Positions 26,365 to 35,812 of a DNA stretch of 64,000 bases are shown here, piece by piece. The DNA is from Mesorhizobium sp. (lineage in GTDB: Bacteria; Pseudomonadota; Alphaproteobacteria; Rhizobiales; Rhizobiaceae), in NCBI RefSeq assembly GCF_017306545.1, contig NZ_JAFKID010000016.1, forward strand, positions 62,001 through 126,000, in the 5' to 3' direction. Position numbers and translations under genes: made by a program. Position 1 is the stretch's first letter, and every line of letters begins with the position of its first letter. The notes below the pieces were generated by a model. That model was not told where the DNA came from. It did not search any database and saw only the letters and a list, made by a program, of their open reading frames with translations.

Positions 26365-26571
26365 ATGAACATGAAGAAGGTATTTCTGCCCGCGCTGGGT
26401 CTCGCCGCCGCACTCGCGTTCTCGCCGGTCGTCGGTGTTTCCGCCGCCGATGCCGCGCCGGTTCATCACAAGCATCACGTCATGCACCACAAGCATCATG
26501 TGGTCCACCACAAGCACAAGATCGTGCACCACAAGCACCATGTGGTCCATCACAAGCACAAGAAAGCCTGA
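26365..26571 (+). CDS. Secreted His/Lys heptad-repeat protein, 68 aa
   Basis: The signal peptide is near-identical in style to that of the 80-aa neighbour (KKVFLPALGLAAALAFSPV, cleavage near ADA-A). The mature part is five tandem heptads of the form VHHKHHV: about 18 His in 38 residues, with Lys, Val and Met nearly the only others. AGGA lies 8 bases before the ATG at 26365; a second ATG follows at 26371. The high His density suggests periplasmic metal binding or acid buffering. No family is known to me. The shared leader with a different body suggests duplication followed by tail replacement. Confidence 0.72.
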   Translation: MNMKKVFLPALGLAAALAFSPVVGVSAADAAPVHHKHHVMHHKHHVVHHKHKIVHHKHHVVHHKHKKA

Positions 26572-26734
26572 CGTCCTGCATCCCCCCGCAGGACGTTTCG
26601 GCGTTGGAGGCCGGTCCGTTCAGTCGGGCCGGCCTTCATGCGTTCGGGGCTGGTAAATGCGGCGCCGAGGTCTATCTGATGCGTAAGGCCGCGCGGCGGG
26701 ACGCGCGGTTCACGGTTGCGGTCGAGACACGACG

Positions 26735-27070
26735 ATGGATGACGGCTCCCCACGCATGGTTGGTGACGACGATACCGTCGTCAAGCCGCGCGTGCGCAGC
26801 AAGCCGAAGATCGAGCGGCCGAAACTTTACAAGGTCATCCTGATCAATGACGATTTCACGCCGCGTGAATTCGTGGTGCGCGTGCTCAAGGCCGAGTTCC
26901 GCCTGAGCGAAGACCAGGCGCAGCGGGTGATGATCACCGCGCATCGGCGCGGCGTCTGCGTGGTCGCCGTCTTCACCAGGGACGTCGCCGAAACCAAGGC
27001 CACGCGCGCCACCGATGCCGGCAAGGCTGCCGGTTATCCGCTGATGTTTACGGTGGAGCCGGAGGAATAG
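26735..27070 (+). CDS. clpS: ATP-dependent Clp protease adaptor ClpS
   Basis: Adaptor of 111 residues that hands N-degron substrates to ClpAP. Core motifs are present: YKVILINDDFTPREFVV with the Asn-Asp-Asp that binds the substrate amino group, the conserved His in ITAHRRGVCVV, and the terminal RDVAETKA segment. The first 28 residues form a disordered, charged tail that would enter ClpA. No clpA lies next to it. Many alphaproteobacteria have two ClpS paralogues, one beside clpA and one apart; this is probably the solitary one. The start could also be the ATG at 26756. Confidence 0.9.
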   Translation: MDDGSPRMVGDDDTVVKPRVRSKPKIERPKLYKVILINDDFTPREFVVRVLKAEFRLSEDQAQRVMITAHRRGVCVVAVFTRDVAETKATRATDAGKAAGYPLMFTVEPEE

Positions 27071-27075
27071 GGCCA

Positions 27076-27232
27076 TTTCCCCTCCCCCTTGAGGGGAGGG
27101 TGCCGAGCGAAGCGAGGCGGGAGGGGTTGCCTCAACCGCTCCGACGCAAGTACCCCCTCGCTTTACGGCCAAGGACCCCTCCCGACAGGCCTTCGGCCTG
27201 CCACCCTTCCCTCAAGGGGGAGGGAAAGAAGT
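27076..27232. repeat. Inverted pair of CCCTCCCCCTTGAGGG elements
   Basis: Left copy CCCCTCCCCCTTGAGGGGAGG and right copy CCCTTCCCTCAAGGGGGAGGG are in inverse orientation. Between them lie GCGAAGCGAGGCGGGAGGGG and CCCCTCCCGACAGGCC..GGCCTGCC. A separate family from the CTCTCCCCGT type. It fills the gap between convergent clpS and the 692-aa gene. Confidence 0.82.
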
Positions 27233-27234
27233 GG

Positions 27235-29313
27235 CTACCTTCCTTCCCTATACCACATGCTCCCCAGCGCCAGCAGCAGCAGGCCGAGGCCGAGGAAGCC
27301 GCCGAACAGCGGTACGCGGGAAACGGCCTTGAGCACGCTGTCGTCGGTCGTCCGAAGGCCGATCCAGTCGTCGCCCGAATCTTCGCCCGCCGCGCGCACC
27401 GGCACGATCGCCGGCAGCGTGATCGAGGTGCCGGTGAGCCCCTCGCGCGCCAGCCGGCGCACGCTGCCGCCGGTGGCGTCGGCTGCGGGTTTCAGCTTCT
27501 CGCCGGTCGAGACGACGTCGGCGAATTCCGGCGCATTGACCGGGCCGACATGGGCGAGCGCCGTCAGGTCGCCGTTGGCGACCTGGTAAAGCCCGATCTC
27601 GGGCACTTCGGCGGAGCCGGTGAAGACGCCTGGCTCCGATTTCGACAGTTTTACCGTCATCGCCTTGCCGGACGGCGTGATGACCTTGGCAGCGCCGGGA
27701 TCGTCGCTCATCGTTTGGCGGCGGATTTCAAGCACCATGCCGCGCCCGTCGGCGGTCAGCCGCTCCTCCTCCAGTTCCGGCTCCTTCATCAGCCAGTGGG
27801 CGATGCGGCGATAGAGCTGCACATGCGGGCCACCGCCTTCGTAGCCGCGCGCCCACAGCCAGCCCTGGTCCGACAGGAGCATGCCGACGCGGCCTTCGCC
27901 CTTGCGGTCGAGCACCAGAAGCGGCCGGTCGTCGGCCCCCTTCATCACCACTTCGCCTTCCGGATTGTCGACCCCGATGGTGCGGAACCAGCGGCTCCAG
28001 TGCGGCGGTTCGCTGGCCGAACCGTCGAGGCCGCGCGTCACCGGATGGCGTTTGCCGAGATCGGTCAGGCGCGGATAGAAGGCCTTGTCGATGACGTTGC
28101 CGTCCGGAAGCGCGGGCAGGGCCGCCATCAGCGGCGTACGTGCGATGGTGGCGTCGCCGGCATATTCCGGCCCGGCGGCGATCAGCAGCGCGCCGCCCTT
28201 TTCGACATATTCGGCGATGTAGTCGTAATAGAGGATCGGCAGCACGTCGCGGTGCTGGTAGCGGTCGAGGATGATCAAGTCGAACTGGTTGATCTTTTCC
28301 ACGAACAGTTCGCGCGTCGGGAAAGCGATCAGCGACAGTTCGTTGATCGGCGTGCCGTCCTGTTTTTCCGGCGGCCGCAGGATGGTGAAGTGGACGAGAT
28401 CGACGGAGGCGTCCGACTTCAAAAGGTTGCGCCATGTGCGCTCGCCGGCATGCGGCTCGCCCGAAACCAGCAGCACGCGCAGGTTCTCGCGAATGCCGTC
28501 CACCAATGCGATCGCGCGGTTGTTGGCCTCGGTGAGTTCGCCTTCTTCCTTGGGGATGGCGAGTTCGACGATGTTGCGGCCGGCGTTAGGCACCGTGACC
28601 TGCAAGGGCATTTCCTGGCCGATGAAGGCGCGCTCGACCGCGACCTGCTGGCCGTTGACCGAGACGCGCACCTCGACCGGGCCGCTCTCGCCGTCCGAGG
28701 CGATGACGCGATAGGTCATGTCGAGCGGCTTGCCGACGAGGCCAAAGCGCGGCGCCTTCTCGAAGCGGATGCGACGGTCCTTTTCTTTCTCATGCCCGGT
28801 AATCAGCGCGTGCAGGGGGGCGGCGAACTCCGGCGTGCCGGCAGGCGCGTCGTGCACCTGGCCGTCGGTGATCATCACCACGCCGCCGATGCGCGACGGC
28901 GGCACGTCTCGCAAGGCGCCGTTCAGGGCCGAGAACAGGCGCGTCTCGGTGCGGTCCTCGGCAGCCTCGGCCTTGCCGGCCTCGACCACGCGCACATCGA
29001 ATTGCGGGAAGCGCGCGAGGCGCTGCTTCAGGCCGGCAAGCGCCTCGTCGGTCTGCTTGGCGCGGTCGCCGATATCCTGGCTCTGGCTGCGGTCCACTAC
29101 GACCGCGACGACGCTTTTCAGCGGCTCGCGCTGCTCGTCGAGGAAGACCGGATTGATCAGCGCCAGAGCCAGCGCCGCAAGGGCCGCCAGCCGCAACCAG
29201 GCGCCGCGCTGGCGCAGCCACAGGCCGAGGAGTGCCAAAAGGGCAAGCGGCATCAGCCCAGCGGCGACCAGCGGCCAGGAGAACAGCGGCTCGAAGGAGA
29301 CGGACCAGTTCAT
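27235..29313 (-). CDS. Membrane protein with VWA-like and glutamine-amidotransferase-like regions
   Basis: A protein of 692 residues. Two helices at the N-terminus (about 15-55), a von Willebrand-like segment starting VVAVVVDRSQS, a class I glutamine-amidotransferase-like fold near 280-520 (LRVLLVSGEPHAGERTW) without an obvious catalytic Cys, and a C-terminal helix near 665-685. The start at 29313 has GGTGGG upstream; an ATG at 29325 is also possible. Last gene of the operon moxR-DUF58-DUF4159. Such operons are thought to serve envelope or chaperone-like functions through MoxR; the precise role is unknown. Confidence 0.8.
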   Translation of the reverse strand: MNWSVSFEPLFSWPLVAAGLMPLALLALLGLWLRQRGAWLRLAALAALALALINPVFLDEQREPLKSVVAVVVDRSQSQDIGDRAKQTDEALAGLKQRLARFPQFDVRVVEAGKAEAAEDRTETRLFSALNGALRDVPPSRIGGVVMITDGQVHDAPAGTPEFAAPLHALITGHEKEKDRRIRFEKAPRFGLVGKPLDMTYRVIASDGESGPVEVRVSVNGQQVAVERAFIGQEMPLQVTVPNAGRNIVELAIPKEEGELTEANNRAIALVDGIRENLRVLLVSGEPHAGERTWRNLLKSDASVDLVHFTILRPPEKQDGTPINELSLIAFPTRELFVEKINQFDLIILDRYQHRDVLPILYYDYIAEYVEKGGALLIAAGPEYAGDATIARTPLMAALPALPDGNVIDKAFYPRLTDLGKRHPVTRGLDGSASEPPHWSRWFRTIGVDNPEGEVVMKGADDRPLLVLDRKGEGRVGMLLSDQGWLWARGYEGGGPHVQLYRRIAHWLMKEPELEEERLTADGRGMVLEIRRQTMSDDPGAAKVITPSGKAMTVKLSKSEPGVFTGSAEVPEIGLYQVANGDLTALAHVGPVNAPEFADVVSTGEKLKPAADATGGSVRRLAREGLTGTSITLPAIVPVRAAGEDSGDDWIGLRTTDDSVLKAVSRVPLFGGFLGLGLLLLALGSMWYREGR

Positions 29314-29339
29314 GGGGCCCACCATGAGAGGTCAGCGCC

Positions 29340-29457
29340 GCCCCTCACCTGCCTGCCGGCAGCCTCTCCCCGTAAGAACGGGGAGAGGCGCATGGCCGCA
29401 CCATTGGCGATCCCCCTCTCCCCGCTCTTCGCGAGGAGAGGGTAAGGGTGAGGGGCA
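29340..29457. repeat. CTCTCCCCGT-type palindrome pair
   Basis: CCTCTCCCCGTAAGAACGGGGAGAGG and CCTCTCCCCGCTCTTCGCGAGGAGAGG hairpins inside outer arms GCCCCTCACC and GGTGAGGGGC. It lies between two genes of the moxR operon. Confidence 0.9.
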
Positions 29458-29484
29458 CTCATGATGCGCGAGCGATCCAGCATC

Positions 29485-32301
29485 CTACTGCCCCAGCCTT
29501 TCCAGCAGGATCGGCACGTGCACCTGGTCGGACTTGTAGTTGCCGGTCAGCATATACATGACGATGTTGACGCCGGCGCGCAGCGCGTAGATGCGCTGGT
29601 CCGGGTCGGGCGGCACCGTCGGGAACAGCGGATCGCCGTTGGCGTCGATGGCCCAGGCGCCGGCGAAGTCGTTGGCAGTGATCATGATCGGCGTCACGCC
29701 GTCGCCGGTGCGCACCGGCCGGTTGTCGGCATTGGAGGCGTCGAGCGAGGCTTCCACCCACAGCGGGCTGCCGTTGAAGCGGCCGGGGAACTGCGGAAGA
29801 ATGTAGAAGGACTTCGTCAGCACGTGGTCGGCCGGCACCGGCTCCAGCGGCGGCACGTTGAGATTGGCCAAAATATCGCGCAACCGCTCTGTGGCGGGGC
29901 TGGCGGCGCCGTCGCCGCCGATGCCGCTCGAATACTGGTCGCGAGTGTCGAACAGCACCGTGCCGCCCTGCTTCATATAGGCGTCGATGCGGGCGATCGC
30001 GGCCTGGCTTGGCATGGGTGCGGCCGGATCGACCGGCCAGTAGATCAGCGGGTAGAAGGCGAGTTCGTCCTTGGCGATGTCGACGCCGGCCGGCTCGCCC
30101 GGTTCCAGCGCGGTCTTTTCGATGAGGAAGCGGGTCAGCCCCTCGAGCCCGGCGCGGCTGATGGAATCGTCGCCCGGCACGCCGGTCAGAACGTAGGCGA
30201 GGCGGGTTTTTTCCACCGCCGCGATGGCCGCGTCGTCGCCCGGCTTCGAATCGTCGGCATGGGCGCGGTCGACGCCGCCGAGCAGGCAAAGGCCGACGAG
30301 GGCGAGCGCCGCCGTCGTCGCTGCCGCGGCACGGCGGCGGCGGGTAAAGACGCCGCCCATCCAGAACACCGCCAGCGTGTCGAGGAGCAGCAATGCCAGA
30401 GCGGCGGCCACCAGCGGACCCTTCAGGTGCTGCTGCTCGTCGAAGGCGTAGCGCACGGTTGTTACCGGTACCGAAAGTTTCGGCCGCGCCAGCGGCGCGA
30501 AGGTGGCGTCGGCGGCAAGCAGGTTGTGGGCGACGACGCCGGCCTCGGAGCCGTAGAGGCCGGGCGGATTTTCCTGCGTGACGGGCGCGTTCGCGGCGGG
30601 CGTCAGCGGCCGCGCGTCCGGCGTCGGCGGCACCAGCGTGCCGCTGGCATCGATCATGCGGTACGGGGCAAGGGCTGCCGCCGCCTGCCCGGCGGGAGCG
30701 GCGATGCTGCCCTGGTTGTGCGACAGCTGCACGATGCGGCGCAGCATCTCGACGAAAGAGCCGGAGATCGGCAGGTTCGACCATGTCGCCTCGGGCGTGA
30801 CGTGGAACAGCACCAGCGTGCCCTTGCCTTTCTTTAGGCCCGTGACCAACGGTGTGCCGTCGGCGAGGTTGGCCCAGGTGCGGTCGACGATGTCGGGCGA
30901 GGGCTCGGCCAACACCTGTCGCGAAACGGTTACTTCGTTGGGCGGCGTCAGGTCGGCGAACGGGCCGGTCTTGGGAAATTCCGCCACCGGCTGCGGCGTC
31001 GTCCACGACAGGGCGCCGCCGAGGTTGCGCTCGCCGGTGCGCAGGCGCACCGGCAAAAGGTCGTCGTCGCCGCTGGCGGCCGCCATCCGCGCCCCGGCGA
31101 AACGCAGCAGCGTGCCGCCGTTCTCCACCCATTCGGTCAGGCGCGGCCTGACCTGTTCGGGAATGGTGCCGATGTCGGCCATGACGATCATCGCCGGCTT
31201 CTGGTCGAGGATTTGCGGGATGGCGTCGGCAAGATCGGCGCTTGACGGTTCGACCAGATCGGCGAAAGGCGAGAGCGCGCGACGGATGTAGAAGAGCGGC
31301 GACAAAAGCGGCTGCGCCTGATCGGCGTCGGTCTGCGACAGGAGGCCGACGCGGCGGCGCTTCGAGCTTTCGTCCAGCACGCGCACCGCCGCCGCCTGCC
31401 GTTCGCCGTCGAGGGCAATGGAGGAGAAATCGTTGCGCAGTTCGAACGGCACTTTCATCGTGCCGGTGGCAACCGTCTCGCCGGGGCCGAAGGTCAGCGT
31501 CGCGTCGGCGATGCGGCGGCCCTTGTCGTCGAAGGCGCCGGCGCTTGCCTGCGCGGGCGCCGGATCGCCCGGCGCGCGGATGGCGGTCAGGCGAAAGCCG
31601 TCCACGTCGTTTTCGGTGGCCGTGAGGCCGATGGCCGCAATGCGGTCCGGTACCGCCCACAGGACATGGCCGACGTTGTCGCCGAGCAGGGCGCGGAAGG
31701 CAGCCTCGTCGTCCTTCGCCGCCAACCCGTCGGCCAGCACGGCGACGCTGGCGCCGGGCAGGCTTTTCAGCGTCTCGGCGACGCGCGCGAAGACGGCGGG
31801 ACGGTCGGTCGGAATGGGGCGCGGCTTGGTGGCGCGCAATTTGTCGAGCGCGCCGGCGGCGTCGAAGGGGCCGATCTCGGCATTCGGCTTCTCGGCGGTG
31901 AAGGCGATCACCACCGGTACGCCGGTCTGCTCGGCGTCGTTGACGAGCCGCTCGGCGGTGGCGACGCGCTTGGCCCAGTCGGGGGCGGCCGCCCAGTCGC
32001 TGTCGATGACGAGCGCCAGCGCAGCACCGCCGGTCGGCAGTTTTTCGCGTGGATTCCAGACTGGCTCGGCAAGTGCGGCGATGACCAGACCCGCCAGCAA
32101 CAAGCGCAGCAGGGTGAGCCACCATGGGCTCTGCTGCGGCGTTTCCTCGCGCTTCAGCACGCGGGCGAGGATCTTCAGCGGCGGGAAGATTTCCGTCTGC
32201 GGCTTGGGCGGGGTGAGGCGCAGCAGCCACCAGATTACCGGCAGGGCGATCAGCCCCCACAGCACCATCGGCGCGCCGAAGGAAAGCGGCAGCCAACTCA
32301 T
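29485..32301 (-). CDS. BatA/DUF4159 domain membrane protein
   Basis: A 938-residue protein starting with the BatA-type double-helix anchor (PLSFGAPMVLWGLIALPVIW and the next hydrophobic segment near 58-80). A long VWA/amidotransferase-like ectodomain follows. Two more helices lie near 640-695, separated by a charged loop, and a C-terminal DUF4159 domain of about 220 residues includes GGTVLFDTRDQYSSG and HVLTKSFYILPQFPGRF. Start chosen at MSWLPL (32301) over an ATG 18 bases earlier. Co-oriented with DUF58 and moxR; 193 bases with a palindromic repeat separate it from DUF58. Confidence 0.85.
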   Translation of the reverse strand: MSWLPLSFGAPMVLWGLIALPVIWWLLRLTPPKPQTEIFPPLKILARVLKREETPQQSPWWLTLLRLLLAGLVIAALAEPVWNPREKLPTGGAALALVIDSDWAAAPDWAKRVATAERLVNDAEQTGVPVVIAFTAEKPNAEIGPFDAAGALDKLRATKPRPIPTDRPAVFARVAETLKSLPGASVAVLADGLAAKDDEAAFRALLGDNVGHVLWAVPDRIAAIGLTATENDVDGFRLTAIRAPGDPAPAQASAGAFDDKGRRIADATLTFGPGETVATGTMKVPFELRNDFSSIALDGERQAAAVRVLDESSKRRRVGLLSQTDADQAQPLLSPLFYIRRALSPFADLVEPSSADLADAIPQILDQKPAMIVMADIGTIPEQVRPRLTEWVENGGTLLRFAGARMAAASGDDDLLPVRLRTGERNLGGALSWTTPQPVAEFPKTGPFADLTPPNEVTVSRQVLAEPSPDIVDRTWANLADGTPLVTGLKKGKGTLVLFHVTPEATWSNLPISGSFVEMLRRIVQLSHNQGSIAAPAGQAAAALAPYRMIDASGTLVPPTPDARPLTPAANAPVTQENPPGLYGSEAGVVAHNLLAADATFAPLARPKLSVPVTTVRYAFDEQQHLKGPLVAAALALLLLDTLAVFWMGGVFTRRRRAAAATTAALALVGLCLLGGVDRAHADDSKPGDDAAIAAVEKTRLAYVLTGVPGDDSISRAGLEGLTRFLIEKTALEPGEPAGVDIAKDELAFYPLIYWPVDPAAPMPSQAAIARIDAYMKQGGTVLFDTRDQYSSGIGGDGAASPATERLRDILANLNVPPLEPVPADHVLTKSFYILPQFPGRFNGSPLWVEASLDASNADNRPVRTGDGVTPIMITANDFAGAWAIDANGDPLFPTVPPDPDQRIYALRAGVNIVMYMLTGNYKSDQVHVPILLERLGQ

Positions 32302-32339
32302 GATGGCTGCCTTTCGCAAATCGCCACTGGGCGGCGTTG

Positions 32340-32449
32340 CCCCTCACCCTTACCCTCTCCCCGTAAACGGGGAGAGGGGGGCGCCAGCGTTGCCGCTTGT
32401 CTCCTCTCCCCGTTTACGGGGAGAGGATGCCGGCAGGCAGGCGAGGGGC
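32340..32449. repeat. CTCTCCCCGT-type palindrome pair
   Basis: CCCTCTCCCCGTAAACGGGGAGAGG and CCTCTCCCCGTTTACGGGGAGAGG, two near-perfect hairpins, with CCCTCACCCTTA and GCAGGCGAGGGG at the ends. Intra-operonic, between DUF58 and DUF4159 genes. Confidence 0.9.
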
Positions 32450-32494
32450 AGCGTCGGTTTCGGCTATTTCGAACCGGGCTTGAAATAGCGCGCG

Positions 32495-33408
32495 TCATGC
32501 CACGACCTTCCCGCCGTAGCCGCCGTCATCGCCCATCGCCATATGGACGCGCACCAGCGCGTCCGAGGCCAGCCGGTCGGTGTGGTTGGTGGTGAAACTC
32601 CAGCCGAGCCGCTTGCACCAGCCGGCCAGTTCGGCGCGGCGGGCGCGGTAGAGGGCGCGATAGGCGTCGGCCAGCCGTTCGGCGCGGCCGGCGGTCAGCT
32701 TTTCGCCGGTCTCGGGATCGGTGAATTCCGTGCGCCCGGCATAGGGAAAATTCTCCTCCGCCGGGTCGGCGATCTCGATCAGGTGGGCGCGGGCGCCGTG
32801 GCGGGCGAGCACGTCCAGCCAGGCGATGGTTTCCTCGGCCGGGTCGAGGAAATCCGAGACCAGAACCACGTCGGAGAAACGGCGGACGGCGGAAAGGTCG
32901 GGCCGCGCGGGCAGTGCGGCGGCGTGCATCAGATGGGCTGCGATGCGCTCGGCGCCGTTACGGCTGGTGAAGGGATCGGTGAGGCCGGGCCAGGCGATGC
33001 GCTCGCCCGAACGCGACAGAAGCTCGGCCAGGGCCAGCGCCAGCACCAGCGCGCGCGATTCCTTGGAAACGCCGGCGCCGGCGGATTTGTAGAGCATGGA
33101 AGGCGAGGGGTCGGCCCAGAGCCAGACCGTGTGGGCGGCCTCCCATTCGCGGTCGCGCACATAGGTATGGTCGTCGCGGGCGGAGCGGCGCCAGTCGATG
33201 CGGTTGACCGATTCACCCTCGGAATAGGGCCGGAATTGCCAGAAATTCTCGCCGATGCCCTGCTTGCGGCGGCCGTGCCAGCCGGAAATCACGGTGTTGA
33301 CGATGCGGCGCGCCTCGACCAGCAGGTCGGGCACATAGGCGGCCCGCTGCCGGCCACGGGCGAGCGCGTCGCGGATCGCGACCGGTGCCTGCGCCTCGCC
33401 GATACGGA

Positions 33409-33412
<4 letters not shown>
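32495..33412 (-). CDS. DUF58 domain protein
   Basis: A 305-residue protein with the DUF58 signature RPYSEGESVNRIDWRRSARDD and a following VWA-like fold (WLWADPSPSM, SDVVLVSDFLDP). There is no membrane helix, unlike many DUF58 proteins. The start overlaps the moxR stop (ATGA), so the two are translationally coupled. It is the usual partner of MoxR ATPases. Its function in bacteria is still poorly defined and may involve substrate presentation to the ATPase. Confidence 0.9.
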
Positions 33413-34416
<1,004 letters not shown>

Positions 34417-34553
34417 GCAGCATCAACCTCGTTTTGGTTTGCGCCTGTCTGCGAATCGGCTCCGCTCGGCTCCAGAATGGACCTTAGTTTACCGCAGAAC
34501 TTAAATCACGGACCCCGGCTGACAAGCGCGTCAACAGTGACTATTTCGTGACG

Positions 34554-35177
34554 ATGGCCGATCGACAGGACAATGACAGCCTGACCGCCGCCGCCGATGC
34601 GCGCGGGCTGGAAGCGCTTATTTCGCGCGCGGCGCGGGCCGGCAAGGGATTGCCGCCGGTGGAGCGCTGGAACCCGCCGTTCTGCGGCGACATCGACATG
34701 GAAATCAGGCCGGACGGCACATGGTTCTACATGGGCACGCCGATCGGCCGGGCGCCATTGGTGCAGCTTTTCTCCACCGTGCTGCGCAAGGACGAGGACG
34801 GCAACACCTATCTGGTGACGCCGGTCGAGCGTGTCGGCATCCGCGTCGTCGACGCGCCGTTCGTCGCGGTGGAGGTGAACGTCTCCGGCCAGGGTGACGA
34901 TCAGGCCATCACCTTCCGCACCAATGTCGGCGACGTGGTCGAGGCGGGGCCTGATCATCCGCTGCGCTTCGTCGACGAGGCGGAGACGGGCGGCCTGAAG
35001 CCCTATGTCCTGGTGCGCGGCCGGCTGGAGGCGCTGGTGGCGCGGCCGGTGATGTACGAACTGGTCGGCCACGGCGAGGAGATCGACGTGGACGGAACGG
35101 CGATGTTTGCCGTGCGTTCGCGCGGGGGCGTCTTCCCGGTCATGCCGGCCGAGCGGCTGGCGAGGCTGAGCGCGTGA
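34554..35177 (+). CDS. DUF1285 family protein
   Basis: A 207-residue soluble protein with the DUF1285 core: WNPPFCGDIDMEIRPDGTWF followed by GTPIGR and a repeated beta-rich half. A GTG two codons upstream (34548) could also start it; neither has a strong ribosome site. Its stop overlaps the ATG of the Nudix gene, so DUF1285, the Nudix hydrolase and CCA transferase form one tightly coupled unit, an order known from Rhizobiales. Function unknown. Confidence 0.88.
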   Translation: MADRQDNDSLTAAADARGLEALISRAARAGKGLPPVERWNPPFCGDIDMEIRPDGTWFYMGTPIGRAPLVQLFSTVLRKDEDGNTYLVTPVERVGIRVVDAPFVAVEVNVSGQGDDQAITFRTNVGDVVEAGPDHPLRFVDEAETGGLKPYVLVRGRLEALVARPVMYELVGHGEEIDVDGTAMFAVRSRGGVFPVMPAERLARLSA

Positions 35178-35812
35178 TGGACCAGCAGGCCGCCCCGCCG
35201 TTCTCGGCCGAGGATTTCCGCGCCAGGGCGGCGCGCCAGCAGCCGTTCGACCCGGCCGATCAGTACGGCGATTACCGATTCAATCCGGGCCATCCGCGGC
35301 TCACCTTGCGCGACGAACCGCTGCGCGATGCGGCGGTGCTGATCCCGGTGGTGGATCATGGGAAGGAGGCGACGCTGCTGTTGACCAAGCGCGCCGAGAC
35401 GCTGCGCAACCACACGGGACAGGTGGCGTTTCCCGGCGGGCGGATCGATCCCGGCGACGTATCGCCGGAGGCTGCGGCGCTGCGCGAGGCCAGCGAGGAG
35501 GTCGGGCTGGAAGCGGGCTTCGTCGACGTGGTGGGCCGGATGCCGGACTACGTCTCCGGGTCCGGCTATCGCATCGCGCCCATATTGTCGGTCGTGAAGC
35601 CGGGTTTCCATCTCACCCTCAATCCGGCCGAGGTGGACGCCGCCTTCGAGGTGCCGCTGTCCTTCCTCTTGGACCCGGCCAACCATCGCCGCGACAGTCG
35701 GTTCTGGCAGGACCTCGAATGGTTCTTCTACGAGATGCCCTATGACGGCAACCGCATTTGGGGCGTGACGGCCGGCATCATCCGCACCCTCTACGAAAGG
35801 CTTTATGCGTGA
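35177..35812 (+). CDS. CoA-pyrophosphatase-type Nudix hydrolase
   Basis: A 211-residue Nudix enzyme with a complete box, GGRIDPGDVSPEAAALREASEEVGL. The preceding LRNHTGQVAFPGGRID is the UPF0035 motif of the CoA-diphosphatase branch. It should cleave CoA or related nucleotide diphosphates with Mg ions. The ATG at 35177 shares its A with the TGA stop of DUF1285, and its own stop overlaps the GTG of the CCA gene. Cytoplasmic. Confidence 0.9.
   Translation: MDQQAAPPFSAEDFRARAARQQPFDPADQYGDYRFNPGHPRLTLRDEPLRDAAVLIPVVDHGKEATLLLTKRAETLRNHTGQVAFPGGRIDPGDVSPEAAALREASEEVGLEAGFVDVVGRMPDYVSGSGYRIAPILSVVKPGFHLTLNPAEVDAAFEVPLSFLLDPANHRRDSRFWQDLEWFFYEMPYDGNRIWGVTAGIIRTLYERLYA

Noticed and set aside
12818..32449. 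CTCTCCCCGT repeats as a CRISPR array
   Set aside because: The copies are kilobases apart, palindromic and without regular spacers; there are no cas genes.
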